Origin: Chloroflexota bacterium | GTDB lineage: Bacteria; Chloroflexota; Limnocylindria; P2-11E | Reading direction: 5' to 3' | Length of the DNA stretch: 26,343 nt | Assembly: GCA_013695575.1 (NCBI GenBank) | Contig: JACDAF010000363.1 | Coordinates: 1-26,343 of the forward strand | Notes under the pieces: model-generated | Databases searched by the model: none | Told to the model about the DNA's origin: nothing | The model's input: only the letters and a program-made list of their open reading frames with translations | Translations under genes and position numbers: made by a program | Part shown: positions 14,736 to 22,359 of the stretch, piece after piece | Numbering within the stretch: position 1 is the first letter of the stretch | Layout of the letters: every line of letters begins with the position of its first letter

Positions 14736-16151
14736 GTGACCATCGAGACAAGGGGAGCCAACGAGATCGAGGCGAAGGCGATTGACGATCTCCGGGCGCG
14801 CCTGCGGGGTGCGCTCCTGGTTCCCGCAGCCGCCGGCTACGACGAGGCGCGCTCGGTCTGGAACGCGATGATCGACCGGCGGCCGTCGGTCATCGCGCGC
14901 TGCCTCGGCGTCGTGGACGTCGTGACCTGCGTGAACTTCGCCCGCGAGCGCGGCCTCGTGCTCTCCGTGAAGGGCGGTGGCCACAACATCGCCGGGCTCG
15001 CCGTTGCCGAGGGCGGCCTCATGCTCGATCTCTCGCTCATGCGGGGCGTGTGGGTGGATCCTGCGGCGCGGACTGCCCGGGCGCAGCCCGGCTGCCTGCT
15101 TGGGGACGTGGACCGCGAGACCCAGCTCCATGGGCTCGCCGCGGTCCTCGGCTTCGTCTCGAACACCGGCATCGCCGGCCTCACGCTGGGTGGCGGATTC
15201 GGCTACCTCACGCGCCGATTCGGTTTGACCAGCGACAACGTGCGCTCGATGGACGTCGTCCTGGCGGACGGAAGCCACGCCCGGGCAAGCGAGCGCGAAC
15301 ACCAGGATCTGTTCTGGGCGCTCCGCGGCGGCGGCGGCAACTTCGGGGTCGTGACGGGCTTCGAATACGAGCTGCATCCGGTCGGTCCGGAGATCGTCGG
15401 TGGTGCGATCGCGTGGCGCGCGGAGGATGCGCCCGCGGTGCTCGAGATGTTCCGCACCCTCAGCGAGCAGGCTCCCGAGGAGCTCACCTGCGTCGCGGTC
15501 CTGCGGATCGCGCCGCCCGCGCCCTGGATCGCGAAGGAGATGCACGGCAAGCCGATCGTCGCGGTCTTCGTCTGCGACACCGGCCCCGTCGGCGAGGCCG
15601 AGAAGCGGGTCGCGCCGCTGAAGGCCTTCGGGGCGCCGGTGGGCGACATCATCCAGCGCCGGACCTACGTGTCCCAGCAGACCCTGCTCGATGCGACTCA
15701 GCCGAAAGGCCGGCGCTACTACTGGAAGTCCGAGTACCTGCCTGGACTCGGGCCCGAGTTGCTCGCGAAGGCTCTCGAGCACGCCGGCCGCATCGTCTCA
15801 CCCCACTCGGCGGTCATCCTCTTCGCGCTCGGGGGGGCTCTCGGCCGGCGGAATGAGGACCACTCCGCCGCCGGGAACCGGAACACCGCAATGCTCCTCA
15901 ACATCGCCGCTTCGTGGGAGCGGGCCGAGGACGACGCCAGGAACATCGAGTGGGCGCGCGCGGCCTGGCGGGACCTCCGCGCCTTCTCGACCGGTGGCAC
16001 GTACGTGAACTTCCTGACGGAAGAAGAGGGCGACCAGCGCATCCAGGCCGCGTACGGGAAGAACTACGAGCGTCTCGTCGAGTCAAAGACGAAGTGGGAC
16101 CCAGGCAACCTGTTCCGCACGAACAAGAACATCTCGCCGCGGGCGTCGTGA
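14736..16151 (+). CDS. FAD-dependent oxidase, berberine-bridge-enzyme type
   Basis: Oxidises an alcohol, sugar or amine with FAD, usually reducing O2. The protein is 471 aa. The PCMH FAD-binding domain shows VKGGGHNIAG, where His83 is the expected 8-alpha-histidyl FAD link, and TGIAGLTLGGGFGYLTR. The second covalent link, a Cys in bicovalent members, is absent: the region reads LGFVSNTGIAG. The BBE C-terminal motif KWDPGNLFRTNKNI is clear. There is no signal peptide, so it is likely cytoplasmic. The GTG start has a strong SD (AGGGGAGGTG, 5 nt spacing). It is a single gene; the substrate cannot be read from the sequence. Confidence 0.9.
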   Translation: MTIETRGANEIEAKAIDDLRARLRGALLVPAAAGYDEARSVWNAMIDRRPSVIARCLGVVDVVTCVNFARERGLVLSVKGGGHNIAGLAVAEGGLMLDLSLMRGVWVDPAARTARAQPGCLLGDVDRETQLHGLAAVLGFVSNTGIAGLTLGGGFGYLTRRFGLTSDNVRSMDVVLADGSHARASEREHQDLFWALRGGGGNFGVVTGFEYELHPVGPEIVGGAIAWRAEDAPAVLEMFRTLSEQAPEELTCVAVLRIAPPAPWIAKEMHGKPIVAVFVCDTGPVGEAEKRVAPLKAFGAPVGDIIQRRTYVSQQTLLDATQPKGRRYYWKSEYLPGLGPELLAKALEHAGRIVSPHSAVILFALGGALGRRNEDHSAAGNRNTAMLLNIAASWERAEDDARNIEWARAAWRDLRAFSTGGTYVNFLTEEEGDQRIQAAYGKNYERLVESKTKWDPGNLFRTNKNISPRAS

Positions 16152-16159
16152 GGTCCCGA

Positions 16160-16193
16160 ACGACGGCGCCACGAGCCGTGAGCGGCCCGTCGT
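16160..16193 (+). terminator. Weak hairpin after the flavin oxidase
   Basis: ACGACGG (16160-16166) pairs with CCGTCGT (16187-16193) around a 20-nt loop, 8 nt after the stop. There is no T-run. It is a possible terminator only. Confidence 0.3.
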
Positions 16194-16239
16194 CGCGTAG
16201 ACCCGCGATCGCGCCGAAGTCGCCCGCAGCCCATGCTGA

Positions 16240-16272
16240 CCGTCAACATGACGGCGCGCGCGGTGCTATGGT
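16240..16272 (+). promoter_or_regulatory. Candidate operator and extended -10 of the zinc-ribbon gene
   Basis: CCGTCA-ACA-TGACGG (16240-16254) is a perfect 6-bp inverted repeat. TGCTATGGT (16264-16272) is an extended -10 (TGnTATGGT), 21 nt before the ATG. The palindrome covers the -35 region, so it is placed either for a repressor or for an activator replacing a poor -35. Confidence 0.45.
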
Positions 16273-16293
16273 CCCGCCGATCGGGGAGGCCGA

Positions 16294-16713
16294 ATGACGC
16301 AGGTTCCTCGCGAGCTCGACACCGTCATTGCGGAGCTGGTCGCCGGGGCGCAGACCGGCGCCGGTCTCGATCCGCACCGCGTCGCTCAGGAGCTCGGCGC
16401 CGCCGGTATCACCTCGCCGGAGGCGCTGCGGGTCGTCGACGAGATCATGGCGAAGCTCGTGGATGCCGACCAGCGTGGCGAGCAGGTCGATGGCATGGAG
16501 CTGGCGGGCAAGCTCGGCGGGATCCGCGCCCTCGTCGCGGAGCAGTCGGCACAGGCGCCAGCGGTCGCACGGGGCCTGATGCGCTTCCGTTGCGAGCAGT
16601 GCGGCAGAATGCTCTTCGAAACGGAGCCGCCGGCGGCGTGCCCGGAATGCGGCGGGCGCACCTTCGCGAAGCCGGATCTCGATCAGCCGAATGTGGAGTC
16701 CGGCGCCGGCTGA
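16294..16713 (+). CDS. Zinc-ribbon protein with helical N-terminal domain, unknown function
   Basis: The 139-aa protein has an N-terminal helical part (about 1-90) and a C-terminal zinc ribbon with CEQC and CPEC (FRCEQCGRMLFE, then AACPECGGRTF). The final residues are acidic and likely disordered. The ribbon resembles that of rubrerythrin-like or regulatory small proteins, but I cannot name the family. The ATG has a GGGGAGG SD 5 nt upstream. The longer frame at 16233 is a different reading and lacks these motifs. It converges with the GNAT gene after 61 bp. Confidence 0.82.
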   Translation: MTQVPRELDTVIAELVAGAQTGAGLDPHRVAQELGAAGITSPEALRVVDEIMAKLVDADQRGEQVDGMELAGKLGGIRALVAEQSAQAPAVARGLMRFRCEQCGRMLFETEPPAACPECGGRTFAKPDLDQPNVESGAG

Positions 16714-16774
16714 CCGCCGGTCGCGCCCCCAAGCGGCTGCCGCGGGGTCACCGCGAGAATCCCGTGCCGTCGCG

Positions 16775-17623
16775 CTAGGCCAGCTGTGCTGAACCGTCGG
16801 GAGTGCCACGCCTGGGCTGCGGCACCAGGAGGTACGCGACGCGGTCGCCCGAGCGGAGGAGCTCGACGGCCGCGTAGCCGGCGGCGAATGCCGACTCGAA
16901 TGCCGCCCTGACCGCGAGCCGCCATTCGAGCGCGAGCGCCCCATCCCGCGCCTTCAGCTCCTGCACGTTCGCGGGGATCTCGAGCAGCAGGTGCGTCGCG
17001 CCGCCGGGATCCGCGGCCGCGCCGGGATGTCCGGCCCGGGCGCGCAGCAGGTACTGCACCTCCTCATGCTCGGCCTGTTCGAGCGACGGCGCCGGGTCAT
17101 CACCGCGCAGCCGTCGGTAGGTGCGGTCGTTCCCGATCGGCCACTCGACGTACAGACGGTCCGACGGCATGTCGGCATTAAGCCGGTCGGGCATGGCGCC
17201 GTAGAAGTCGCGATGGTACTCGCGCGCGTAGGTCCCGAGCTTCGTGAAGTTGAAGTGCGCGTTGAGCGCTTCGAGCGGGTCCATCGTCCAGCCCATCACC
17301 TCGATGCCCTGATCGAGACAGTGATCGCGCTGGGCTTCCTTCAGAGCCACGGCGAGCCCACTGCCACGGTGAGGAGCTCGGACCGCGAGCATGTGTGAGT
17401 GATGCCGGAAGTGATAGTCGTAGATCCCGAGGAAGCCGAACACGAAGCCCGCCGCGCTGTCGTCGCCGTCGGCGTAGCCGACCGCCACGAACCCGCCGTT
17501 GCGCACCGTCGCGAGGAGTAGTTGCGGCGGGACGACGACGTCGGCGCTCCAGACCTCCCGCTGGATCGGCACCGTGTCCGCGCAGGCGGCGATGTCGCGG
17601 GCGATCTCGATCCGGTATGGCAC
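16775..17623 (-). CDS. GNAT-superfamily acetyltransferase (COG3375-like)
   Basis: The 282-aa protein resembles the predicted acetyltransferases of the COG3375 group. The acyl-CoA-binding region is HSHMLAVRAPHRGSGLAVALKEAQRDHCLDQGI, with the R-G-x-G-x-A pattern as RGSGLA. The conserved WTMDPLEALNAHFNFTKLG and YHRDFYG that mark this group are present. The C-terminal third is more variable. The start is GTG 17623, 5 nt after the stop of the 66-aa gene, so the cluster is coupled. The acceptor substrate is unknown for the group. Confidence 0.85.
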   Translation of the reverse strand: MPYRIEIARDIAACADTVPIQREVWSADVVVPPQLLLATVRNGGFVAVGYADGDDSAAGFVFGFLGIYDYHFRHHSHMLAVRAPHRGSGLAVALKEAQRDHCLDQGIEVMGWTMDPLEALNAHFNFTKLGTYAREYHRDFYGAMPDRLNADMPSDRLYVEWPIGNDRTYRRLRGDDPAPSLEQAEHEEVQYLLRARAGHPGAAADPGGATHLLLEIPANVQELKARDGALALEWRLAVRAAFESAFAAGYAAVELLRSGDRVAYLLVPQPRRGTPDGSAQLA

Positions 17624-17628
17624 GACCT

Positions 17629-17829
17629 TTAGCGCCGTCGCGCCGCGTCCACGGCCTCGTTCGCGTTCGCGATGAGCCGCTGCACGCCACCGAGCGCACG
17701 AGGGATGTCGAACCGGCGGTCGAAGTTGCCCAGGTTCTCCGCCGCCTCGAGTGCCTCTTCGATGGCGGACTCCGCGAGACGCAGCGCTGCGCCGAGCCGC
17801 TCGAGCTCGCCCTGATCAACGTCCGTCAC
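17629..17829 (-). CDS. Small helical protein, unknown function
   Basis: The 66-aa protein is almost entirely helical and acidic in its first half (GELERLGAALRLAESAIEEAL, then EAAENLGNFDRRFDIPRALG). It sits between the zinc-ribbon gene (10-bp gap) and the GNAT gene (5-bp gap), in operon spacing. The GTG start lacks an SD. The frame continues upstream to 18093, but that part is a shadow of the neighbouring gene. I recognise no family. Confidence 0.6.
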   Translation of the reverse strand: MTDVDQGELERLGAALRLAESAIEEALEAAENLGNFDRRFDIPRALGGVQRLIANANEAVDAARRR

Positions 17830-17839
17830 GGCGCGAAGT

Positions 17840-18214
17840 CTATTCAGCCGGCGCGATCGCGAGCCGCCGCTCGACGTCGTCGAGCGCCGTCCTGATCCGT
17901 TGCGTCGCTGCGGCGCGGTCCGCATCCTCCATGAGCAGCGCGGGGTCCTGCCACTCGCCGTAGCGGTCGAGGTAGAAGTCGCGGAGGAGGCGAAGACCCT
18001 CGCGCACCGGCATCGGCGCGTACACGACGCCGGCGGAGTCGCATGCGATCCGGTACTGGAGCTCCGCGGCCCGGTAGCAGCTGCGGCACACAAAGAATGG
18101 CACGGTATCGCGGTCCCGCAGCAGCCGTGTCGGATGTGCGTCCGCGGCGATGTCCTCGGCCCGGCAGCGGGGGCAGCGGGTGATGCGCATCACGAGATGT
18201 TCGACCGCAGCCAT
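17840..18214 (-). CDS. Zinc-ribbon protein, unknown function
   Basis: The 124-aa protein has CPRC near its N-terminus and CRSC about 30 residues on (ITRCPRCRAED, FFVCRSCYRAAEL), a four-Cys zinc ribbon. The rest is mostly helical. The ATG at 18214 has AAGG 7 nt upstream and overlaps the preceding gene by 25 nt. A second ATG at 18190 shares its A with that gene's TGA stop (TGATG) and begins MRITRCPRC; either start is possible. It belongs to the four-gene minus-strand cluster 16775-18753. No function can be assigned. Confidence 0.72.
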   Translation of the reverse strand: MAAVEHLVMRITRCPRCRAEDIAADAHPTRLLRDRDTVPFFVCRSCYRAAELQYRIACDSAGVVYAPMPVREGLRLLRDFYLDRYGEWQDPALLMEDADRAAATQRIRTALDDVERRLAIAPAE

Positions 18215-18753
18215 GCCGCGACCTTCATCACGAGCTCGGGATCGCTCGCCTCGAGCCGCTCGTTCCGAACGCGCGCCTGCGTCAGCACCGCCGCGTAGCG
18301 CTCGGCGTCGCCGCCCGCGAGCAGCACGCGGGCCCGCGTGCGTGAGAGCTCGGCGATCGGCCGCCAGCGCGGGTCCGCGAGCTCACCCGGCGCACCGATC
18401 AGGACCGCAGCGACGATCCGTGAGTCCCGCCCCGCCGCGATGGCCGCGACGGCGCCGCCCGCCGCGTGGCCGGCGACGGCGAGCCGTTCCGGCACGAGCG
18501 GGTGCGCTTTCAGCAGCCTGACAGCCCCCGCAACTTCGGCGAGCGCGCTCTCGGGTGTCGCGGGCTGCCGGTACGCGAACCGCAGCGCAGCGACGCCCTC
18601 GCCAGCGAAGGCCTCGCAGAGCCCGGCAAGGTCGTCGGTCTGGTCGTCCAGCGCGCCGAAGACGGCCGCGCCGCCGACCGCAGGCGCCTCGGGCAGGTGC
18701 AGCACCCCGTCGGACTCAGCGCCGCCGGAGCGGAACGACACGCGCTGCAGCAC
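18190..18753 (-). CDS. Alpha/beta-hydrolase-fold protein lacking the nucleophile Ser
   Basis: The 187-aa protein has the layout of a small dienelactone-hydrolase-like enzyme: strand and loop SDGVLHLPEA, cap-free core VAALRFAYRQP, and a nucleophile elbow LAVAGHAAGGAVA. The elbow reads G95-H-A-A-G99, so Ala97 stands where the catalytic Ser of GxSxG should be. I also see no His in the expected C-terminal position (ERLEASDPELVMKVAAWL). It is probably a non-catalytic relative. It starts with GTG 18753, is the first gene of its cluster, and overlaps the next gene. Confidence 0.75.
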   Translation of the reverse strand: MLQRVSFRSGGAESDGVLHLPEAPAVGGAAVFGALDDQTDDLAGLCEAFAGEGVAALRFAYRQPATPESALAEVAGAVRLLKAHPLVPERLAVAGHAAGGAVAAIAAGRDSRIVAAVLIGAPGELADPRWRPIAELSRTRARVLLAGGDAERYAAVLTQARVRNERLEASDPELVMKVAAWLRSNIS

Positions 18754-18783
18754 CGTGGCATTGTCCCGCGTCCGAATGCCGGA

Positions 18784-18806
18784 GGCCGGGCCTGATCGGC
18801 CCGGCC
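18784..18806 (-). terminator. Hairpin after the oxidoreductase operon
   Basis: GGCCGGGCC (18784-18792) and GGCCCGGCC (18798-18806) form a perfect 9-bp stem with a 5-nt loop, 25 bp after the beta-subunit stop. There is no T-run on either strand. It is placed to end the enzyme operon and lies just upstream of the 18753 gene. Confidence 0.55.
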
Positions 18807-18831
18807 CCCCTGAGTTCGCGCCGCGACCGAC

Positions 18832-19905
18832 CTACGCGGTCTTGGCCTCCGCGTGCAGGGGTTTCGCGCGCTTGTCGATGCGGAGCAGCCCGGCGTCCTT
18901 CTGCGGGATCGTGAACGGGATAACGCCGGGGATGAGCCACTCCTCCCACATCTTGTCGACGGTCGCCTGGAAGTGCTCGACGTCCTCGTCGGCAAAGTGA
19001 GAGAAGCGGCCCTGGCGCTTGAGGTACTCGTACACGGGCTTGCGCTTCTTCCGTCCCTCGGCGATCTGACGAGTCGGCCCAGTGAGGTTGCACACGCCGT
19101 CGATGACCTCGTAGAGCGTCCAGATGCCGGTCTCAACGGCGAGGTGCCCGAGCTCCTGGCTGTACTGCGGGTGATAATCCCAGCCTTTCGGACACGGGTC
19201 GAGCGTGTGCACGAAGGTGGGGCCGCCCAGCTCCAGCGCGCGGCGGATCTTGTTCATCAGGTCGACCGCGTACGCGGCGCAGCCGGCGGCAATGTAGCGG
19301 GACTCGGGGTGGCCCGTGGCCATCATGCCGGGCATGTTCTTCTTCCAGCGCGTGTGCATGAGGCGCTTCTCGCTACCGGTCGGTGAGAACGTGGTGACCG
19401 CGCCGTACGGCGTCTGGCTGGAGAGCTGGATGTCGGTGTTCGCATAGCTCTCGTTGTCGTACAACAGGACCAGGCAGTCGTAGTCCTTGTGCGTGAGCGT
19501 CGCGGAGATGGCACCGAGGCCCATGTCCGCGCCGCCACCGTCGCCGCAGAACGCGATGACGTTGATCTTCTCGTCCTTCAGCTTGCCCTTGCGCATGAGG
19601 ACCTTGAGGCCCGCGGCCGTGCCGAGCGCCGCGGCGCCAGAGGCGCCGAGCTGCGTGTGCATCCACGGCACGACCCAGGGCGTCGTGTAGTAGGTCGTGT
19701 TCGCGACGTACATGCAGCCGGTCGAGCCGAGCACGATCGTGCGCGGACCCGAGGCCTTCACCATGTGCCGCATGACGAGGGCTGACTCGCAACCCTGGCA
19801 GGTGCGGTGGCCCGAGACGAAGAGCTCGTCGTACGGAACATCCTTGACCCCCTTGATCTGCGGCAGATCCTGGGGTGTGGTGCTCGCGAGCGGTTCTATT
19901 GCCAT
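18832..19905 (-). CDS. 2-oxoacid:ferredoxin oxidoreductase, beta subunit (probable oxalate oxidoreductase)
   Basis: The thiamine-diphosphate-binding subunit. It is 357 aa. The diphosphate/Mg site is CGDGGGADMGLGAI (120-133) with the downstream YDNESYANT (149-157). Four Cys placed to bind the proximal [4Fe-4S] cluster are C36, C39 (TCQGC), C64 (STGC) and C238 (DPCP), the pattern of pyruvate-type enzymes. The C-terminus has a basic region and a helical tail. The ATG has GGAGAAG upstream and follows the alpha gene by 8 bp. The frame continues upstream to 20217, but that part is antisense-like and unconserved. The family is certain; oxalate specificity rests on the alpha subunit. Confidence 0.93.
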   Translation of the reverse strand: MAIEPLASTTPQDLPQIKGVKDVPYDELFVSGHRTCQGCESALVMRHMVKASGPRTIVLGSTGCMYVANTTYYTTPWVVPWMHTQLGASGAAALGTAAGLKVLMRKGKLKDEKINVIAFCGDGGGADMGLGAISATLTHKDYDCLVLLYDNESYANTDIQLSSQTPYGAVTTFSPTGSEKRLMHTRWKKNMPGMMATGHPESRYIAAGCAAYAVDLMNKIRRALELGGPTFVHTLDPCPKGWDYHPQYSQELGHLAVETGIWTLYEVIDGVCNLTGPTRQIAEGRKKRKPVYEYLKRQGRFSHFADEDVEHFQATVDKMWEEWLIPGVIPFTIPQKDAGLLRIDKRAKPLHAEAKTA

Positions 19906-19913
19906 CTCTTCTC

Positions 19914-21167
19914 CTATTTCCGCACGCCGATCCAGTGGCACACGTCGCCGCTGGTCAGCTCGCCGGAGGCCGCCGCCATCGTCTTTTCGAACATCTCCAT
20001 CGCCATCGGCTGCTCGATCTCGCGACCGCCGAGCGCGGCGATGAAGCCGACGACGACCGGGCGCTTGGGGGCCGAGTAGAGCGCGGAGCGGATCTCGTTG
20101 TACAGCACACCGCCGTAGTACGGCGAGCCGAAGCTGTAGTCGCGGTCGATGACCCCGACGGCTTTGAACCGGGACAGGCTCCGGACGATGTCCGCGGTCG
20201 GGAACGGGCGGAACCACTTCAGGCGGACGAGGCCGACCTTATGGCCCTGCTTGCGGAGGCGCCGGATCGCGACCTTCATCGGAAGCGACAGCGTGCCCTG
20301 GCCCAGGAAGACGATCTCCGCGTCGTCCGTCATGAATTCGTCGAGGAACGGGTTGTCGCCGCCGCGTCCGAACAGGCGCTTGAACTCGGTGTGCGCCTCG
20401 GTGATGACACCAAGTGCGTTCCGCATGGCCTGGTCGTTCTGCATCCGGATCTCCATGAGCCAGTCCTGGTCGACCTGCGGCGCGATGGTGATCGGGTTGT
20501 CGGGGTGGAGGAGCCGGTCGCCGAGGTCGAACTTCGGCAGGAAAGAGTTCACTGCGGCCTGCGTCGGGATCATCACGATCTGCTGCGAGTGGGTGAGGAA
20601 CGCGCCATCCAAGCCGATCGCGACCGGCAGCGACACGCGCTTGTCCTCGCCGACCTTCCACGCCGTGAGCGCGAAGTCGAGCGACTCCTGGGCGGTCTCA
20701 GCCCAGCAGAGGAGCCAGCCGAGGTCACGGACCGCCAGCGCGTCGTTGTGCTCGCAGCCGAAGGCACCGGGATCGTCCAAGGCGCGGTTGCCGCAGATCG
20801 CGACGACCGGCAGGCGCAGGCCGGCGGTCACGGCGATCGCCTCGAAGGCGTAGAACCAGCCGACGCCAGAGGAGCCGACGAACACGCGTGATCCCACGGC
20901 GCAGGCGTGCTTCACGATCTCGAATTGGCTGTGCTCGCCATCGGCAACGATGTACTCGACATCCATCTTCCCGTTCGCGATGAGCTTCGCCGCGGCCTGC
21001 ATCACGCCGTCGTAGGGGCGGATCGGGTATGCGGCCATGACGTCGACGTCGGCGAGGCGGATGGCTTCGGCGATCGCCTCGCAGCCCGTCGCGAGCTGCT
21101 CCGTCTCGACCTCGTTGGCGTTCTCCGGCGCCCCGTGGCGCGGGATGTCCGATGTGATCGTCGTCAT
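19914..21167 (-). CDS. 2-oxoacid:ferredoxin oxidoreductase, alpha subunit (probable oxalate oxidoreductase)
   Basis: The substrate-binding subunit, 417 aa. Pyruvate enzymes have YPITP at the substrate site; here it is YPIRP (47-51), with Arg50 for Thr, followed by YDGVM. The loop GNRALDDPGAFG (126-137) carries Arg128, Asp131 and Phe136. As I recall, the oxalate oxidoreductase of Moorella thermoacetica has Arg31, Arg109, Asp112 and Phe117 at these sites; all four map here with one constant offset of 19. An extra Arg would suit a dianionic substrate. The start ATG lies 1 nt after the gamma-delta stop (TGAGATG), with GGAG inside that gene's end. Alternatives are another dicarboxylic or aryl 2-oxoacid. 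Confidence 0.93.
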   Translation of the reverse strand: MTTITSDIPRHGAPENANEVETEQLATGCEAIAEAIRLADVDVMAAYPIRPYDGVMQAAAKLIANGKMDVEYIVADGEHSQFEIVKHACAVGSRVFVGSSGVGWFYAFEAIAVTAGLRLPVVAICGNRALDDPGAFGCEHNDALAVRDLGWLLCWAETAQESLDFALTAWKVGEDKRVSLPVAIGLDGAFLTHSQQIVMIPTQAAVNSFLPKFDLGDRLLHPDNPITIAPQVDQDWLMEIRMQNDQAMRNALGVITEAHTEFKRLFGRGGDNPFLDEFMTDDAEIVFLGQGTLSLPMKVAIRRLRKQGHKVGLVRLKWFRPFPTADIVRSLSRFKAVGVIDRDYSFGSPYYGGVLYNEIRSALYSAPKRPVVVGFIAALGGREIEQPMAMEMFEKTMAAASGELTSGDVCHWIGVRK

Positions 21168-21168
21168 C

Positions 21169-22350
21169 TCAGTCGTCTCCTCCGCTCGCCGCGTCGTGGC
21201 TGACCGTGGGCGTGCCGACCGGCGCGTCCGCGGCACGCGCGGCGACGCCCTTGGGATCGGCAGGCACGCCGGCCATCTCCTCGAACCACCGGTTGTAGGC
21301 GTCGTGATCGCTCTTCCAGAGCGCCCAGGTGTCCTTGTTATCGGTGAACTTCATCTCGTCGACCATGACGATGCAGTCCTTGACCGGGCACACCGCGGCG
21401 CAGATACCGCAGCCGATGCACGCCTCGTACACCACCTCGTAATGACCTTCGGCCGTCACTTCGAAGCACTCGTCGGGGCAGTCGAGCCAGCACATCGTGC
21501 ATTTGATGCACGTGTCGAAGTTCACGACCGGACGGAGCGTGCGCGCGCCGTACTTCTTGTAGTAGGGGTTGCGCTCGCCCGGCTTGCGCGCGTCGACGAT
21601 GATGCCGGGTCGCATGGTCGTCCACCCGGGTTTGTCGAACTGCAGCACCTCGTGTCCGCTGGTGCCCTCGCCGGGCGCCACCGCGCGGACGACCGTCGCG
21701 TCGAAGCCGTGCTGCGCCGAGTCGGCGGCGCTCCCTTCCTTCGTCTGCTCGCGGATCAGCGCCTGCACATCCTCGAGTCGGACCCAGTCCGGCACGAGCC
21801 TGGCGAGGGCGCCGAGGACGCGGTAGTCCGTGTGGTCGTCTTTGAAGACCCACAGGCCCGCGAACGACGCGAGCCCCGGGACGACCGCGAGCGTGTAGGG
21901 GCGCTCGGCCGCATCCGTCTGCGCCAGCACCTCGTCCGGCGTCTTCTCGCTGGTCACGACGACGAAGCCGTCGCTGCGGACGGGCTTCCAGATCGGCTGT
22001 CGGCCGTACCAGGCCCACGACTCCACGCCCTTCACGAGCGTGTCGTCCACCACGATCGAGACATCGACGACCGCGGGCTCGTACTTGGCCATCGACGACT
22101 CGAGCTCGAGCTCGTTGATCGCGACGACGGCGAAGTACTTCGCGGGGACGCCGTTGCGCTCCGGCGAGTCGCCGTACCGCCCGAACGCGGTGCCGGTGTG
22201 CCCGCGCTTGCGTGCGGCGAGCACGATGCTTCGAGCGATGCGCTGGGCGAGCGTCTTCTGGAAGATGCCGCGGTAGACGATCTCGATCGTGATCGAACCT
22301 TCCTCGGTCTCGACTTCGTTCGCGGCCTTCTTCTCGACGAGGTCCTTCAT
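21169..22350 (-). CDS. 2-oxoacid:ferredoxin oxidoreductase, fused gamma-delta subunit
   Basis: The 393-aa protein fuses the gamma domain (about 18-195; GSITIEIVYRGIFQKT to VPDWVRLEDVQ) with a delta ferredoxin domain (about 240-330). The delta part has two [4Fe-4S] motifs: C281, C284, C287, C291 and C311, C314, C317, C321. It passes electrons from the thiamine site to ferredoxin. In most pyruvate enzymes of this class gamma and delta are separate genes or all subunits are fused; as I recall, the Moorella oxalate enzyme also has a gamma-delta fusion. The ATG has AAGGAG 7 nt upstream, overlapping the stop of the GntR gene, so regulator and enzyme form one operon. Confidence 0.93.
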   Translation of the reverse strand: MKDLVEKKAANEVETEEGSITIEIVYRGIFQKTLAQRIARSIVLAARKRGHTGTAFGRYGDSPERNGVPAKYFAVVAINELELESSMAKYEPAVVDVSIVVDDTLVKGVESWAWYGRQPIWKPVRSDGFVVVTSEKTPDEVLAQTDAAERPYTLAVVPGLASFAGLWVFKDDHTDYRVLGALARLVPDWVRLEDVQALIREQTKEGSAADSAQHGFDATVVRAVAPGEGTSGHEVLQFDKPGWTTMRPGIIVDARKPGERNPYYKKYGARTLRPVVNFDTCIKCTMCWLDCPDECFEVTAEGHYEVVYEACIGCGICAAVCPVKDCIVMVDEMKFTDNKDTWALWKSDHDAYNRWFEEMAGVPADPKGVAARAADAPVGTPTVSHDAASGGDD

Positions 22351-22359
22351 TGCCTCTCC

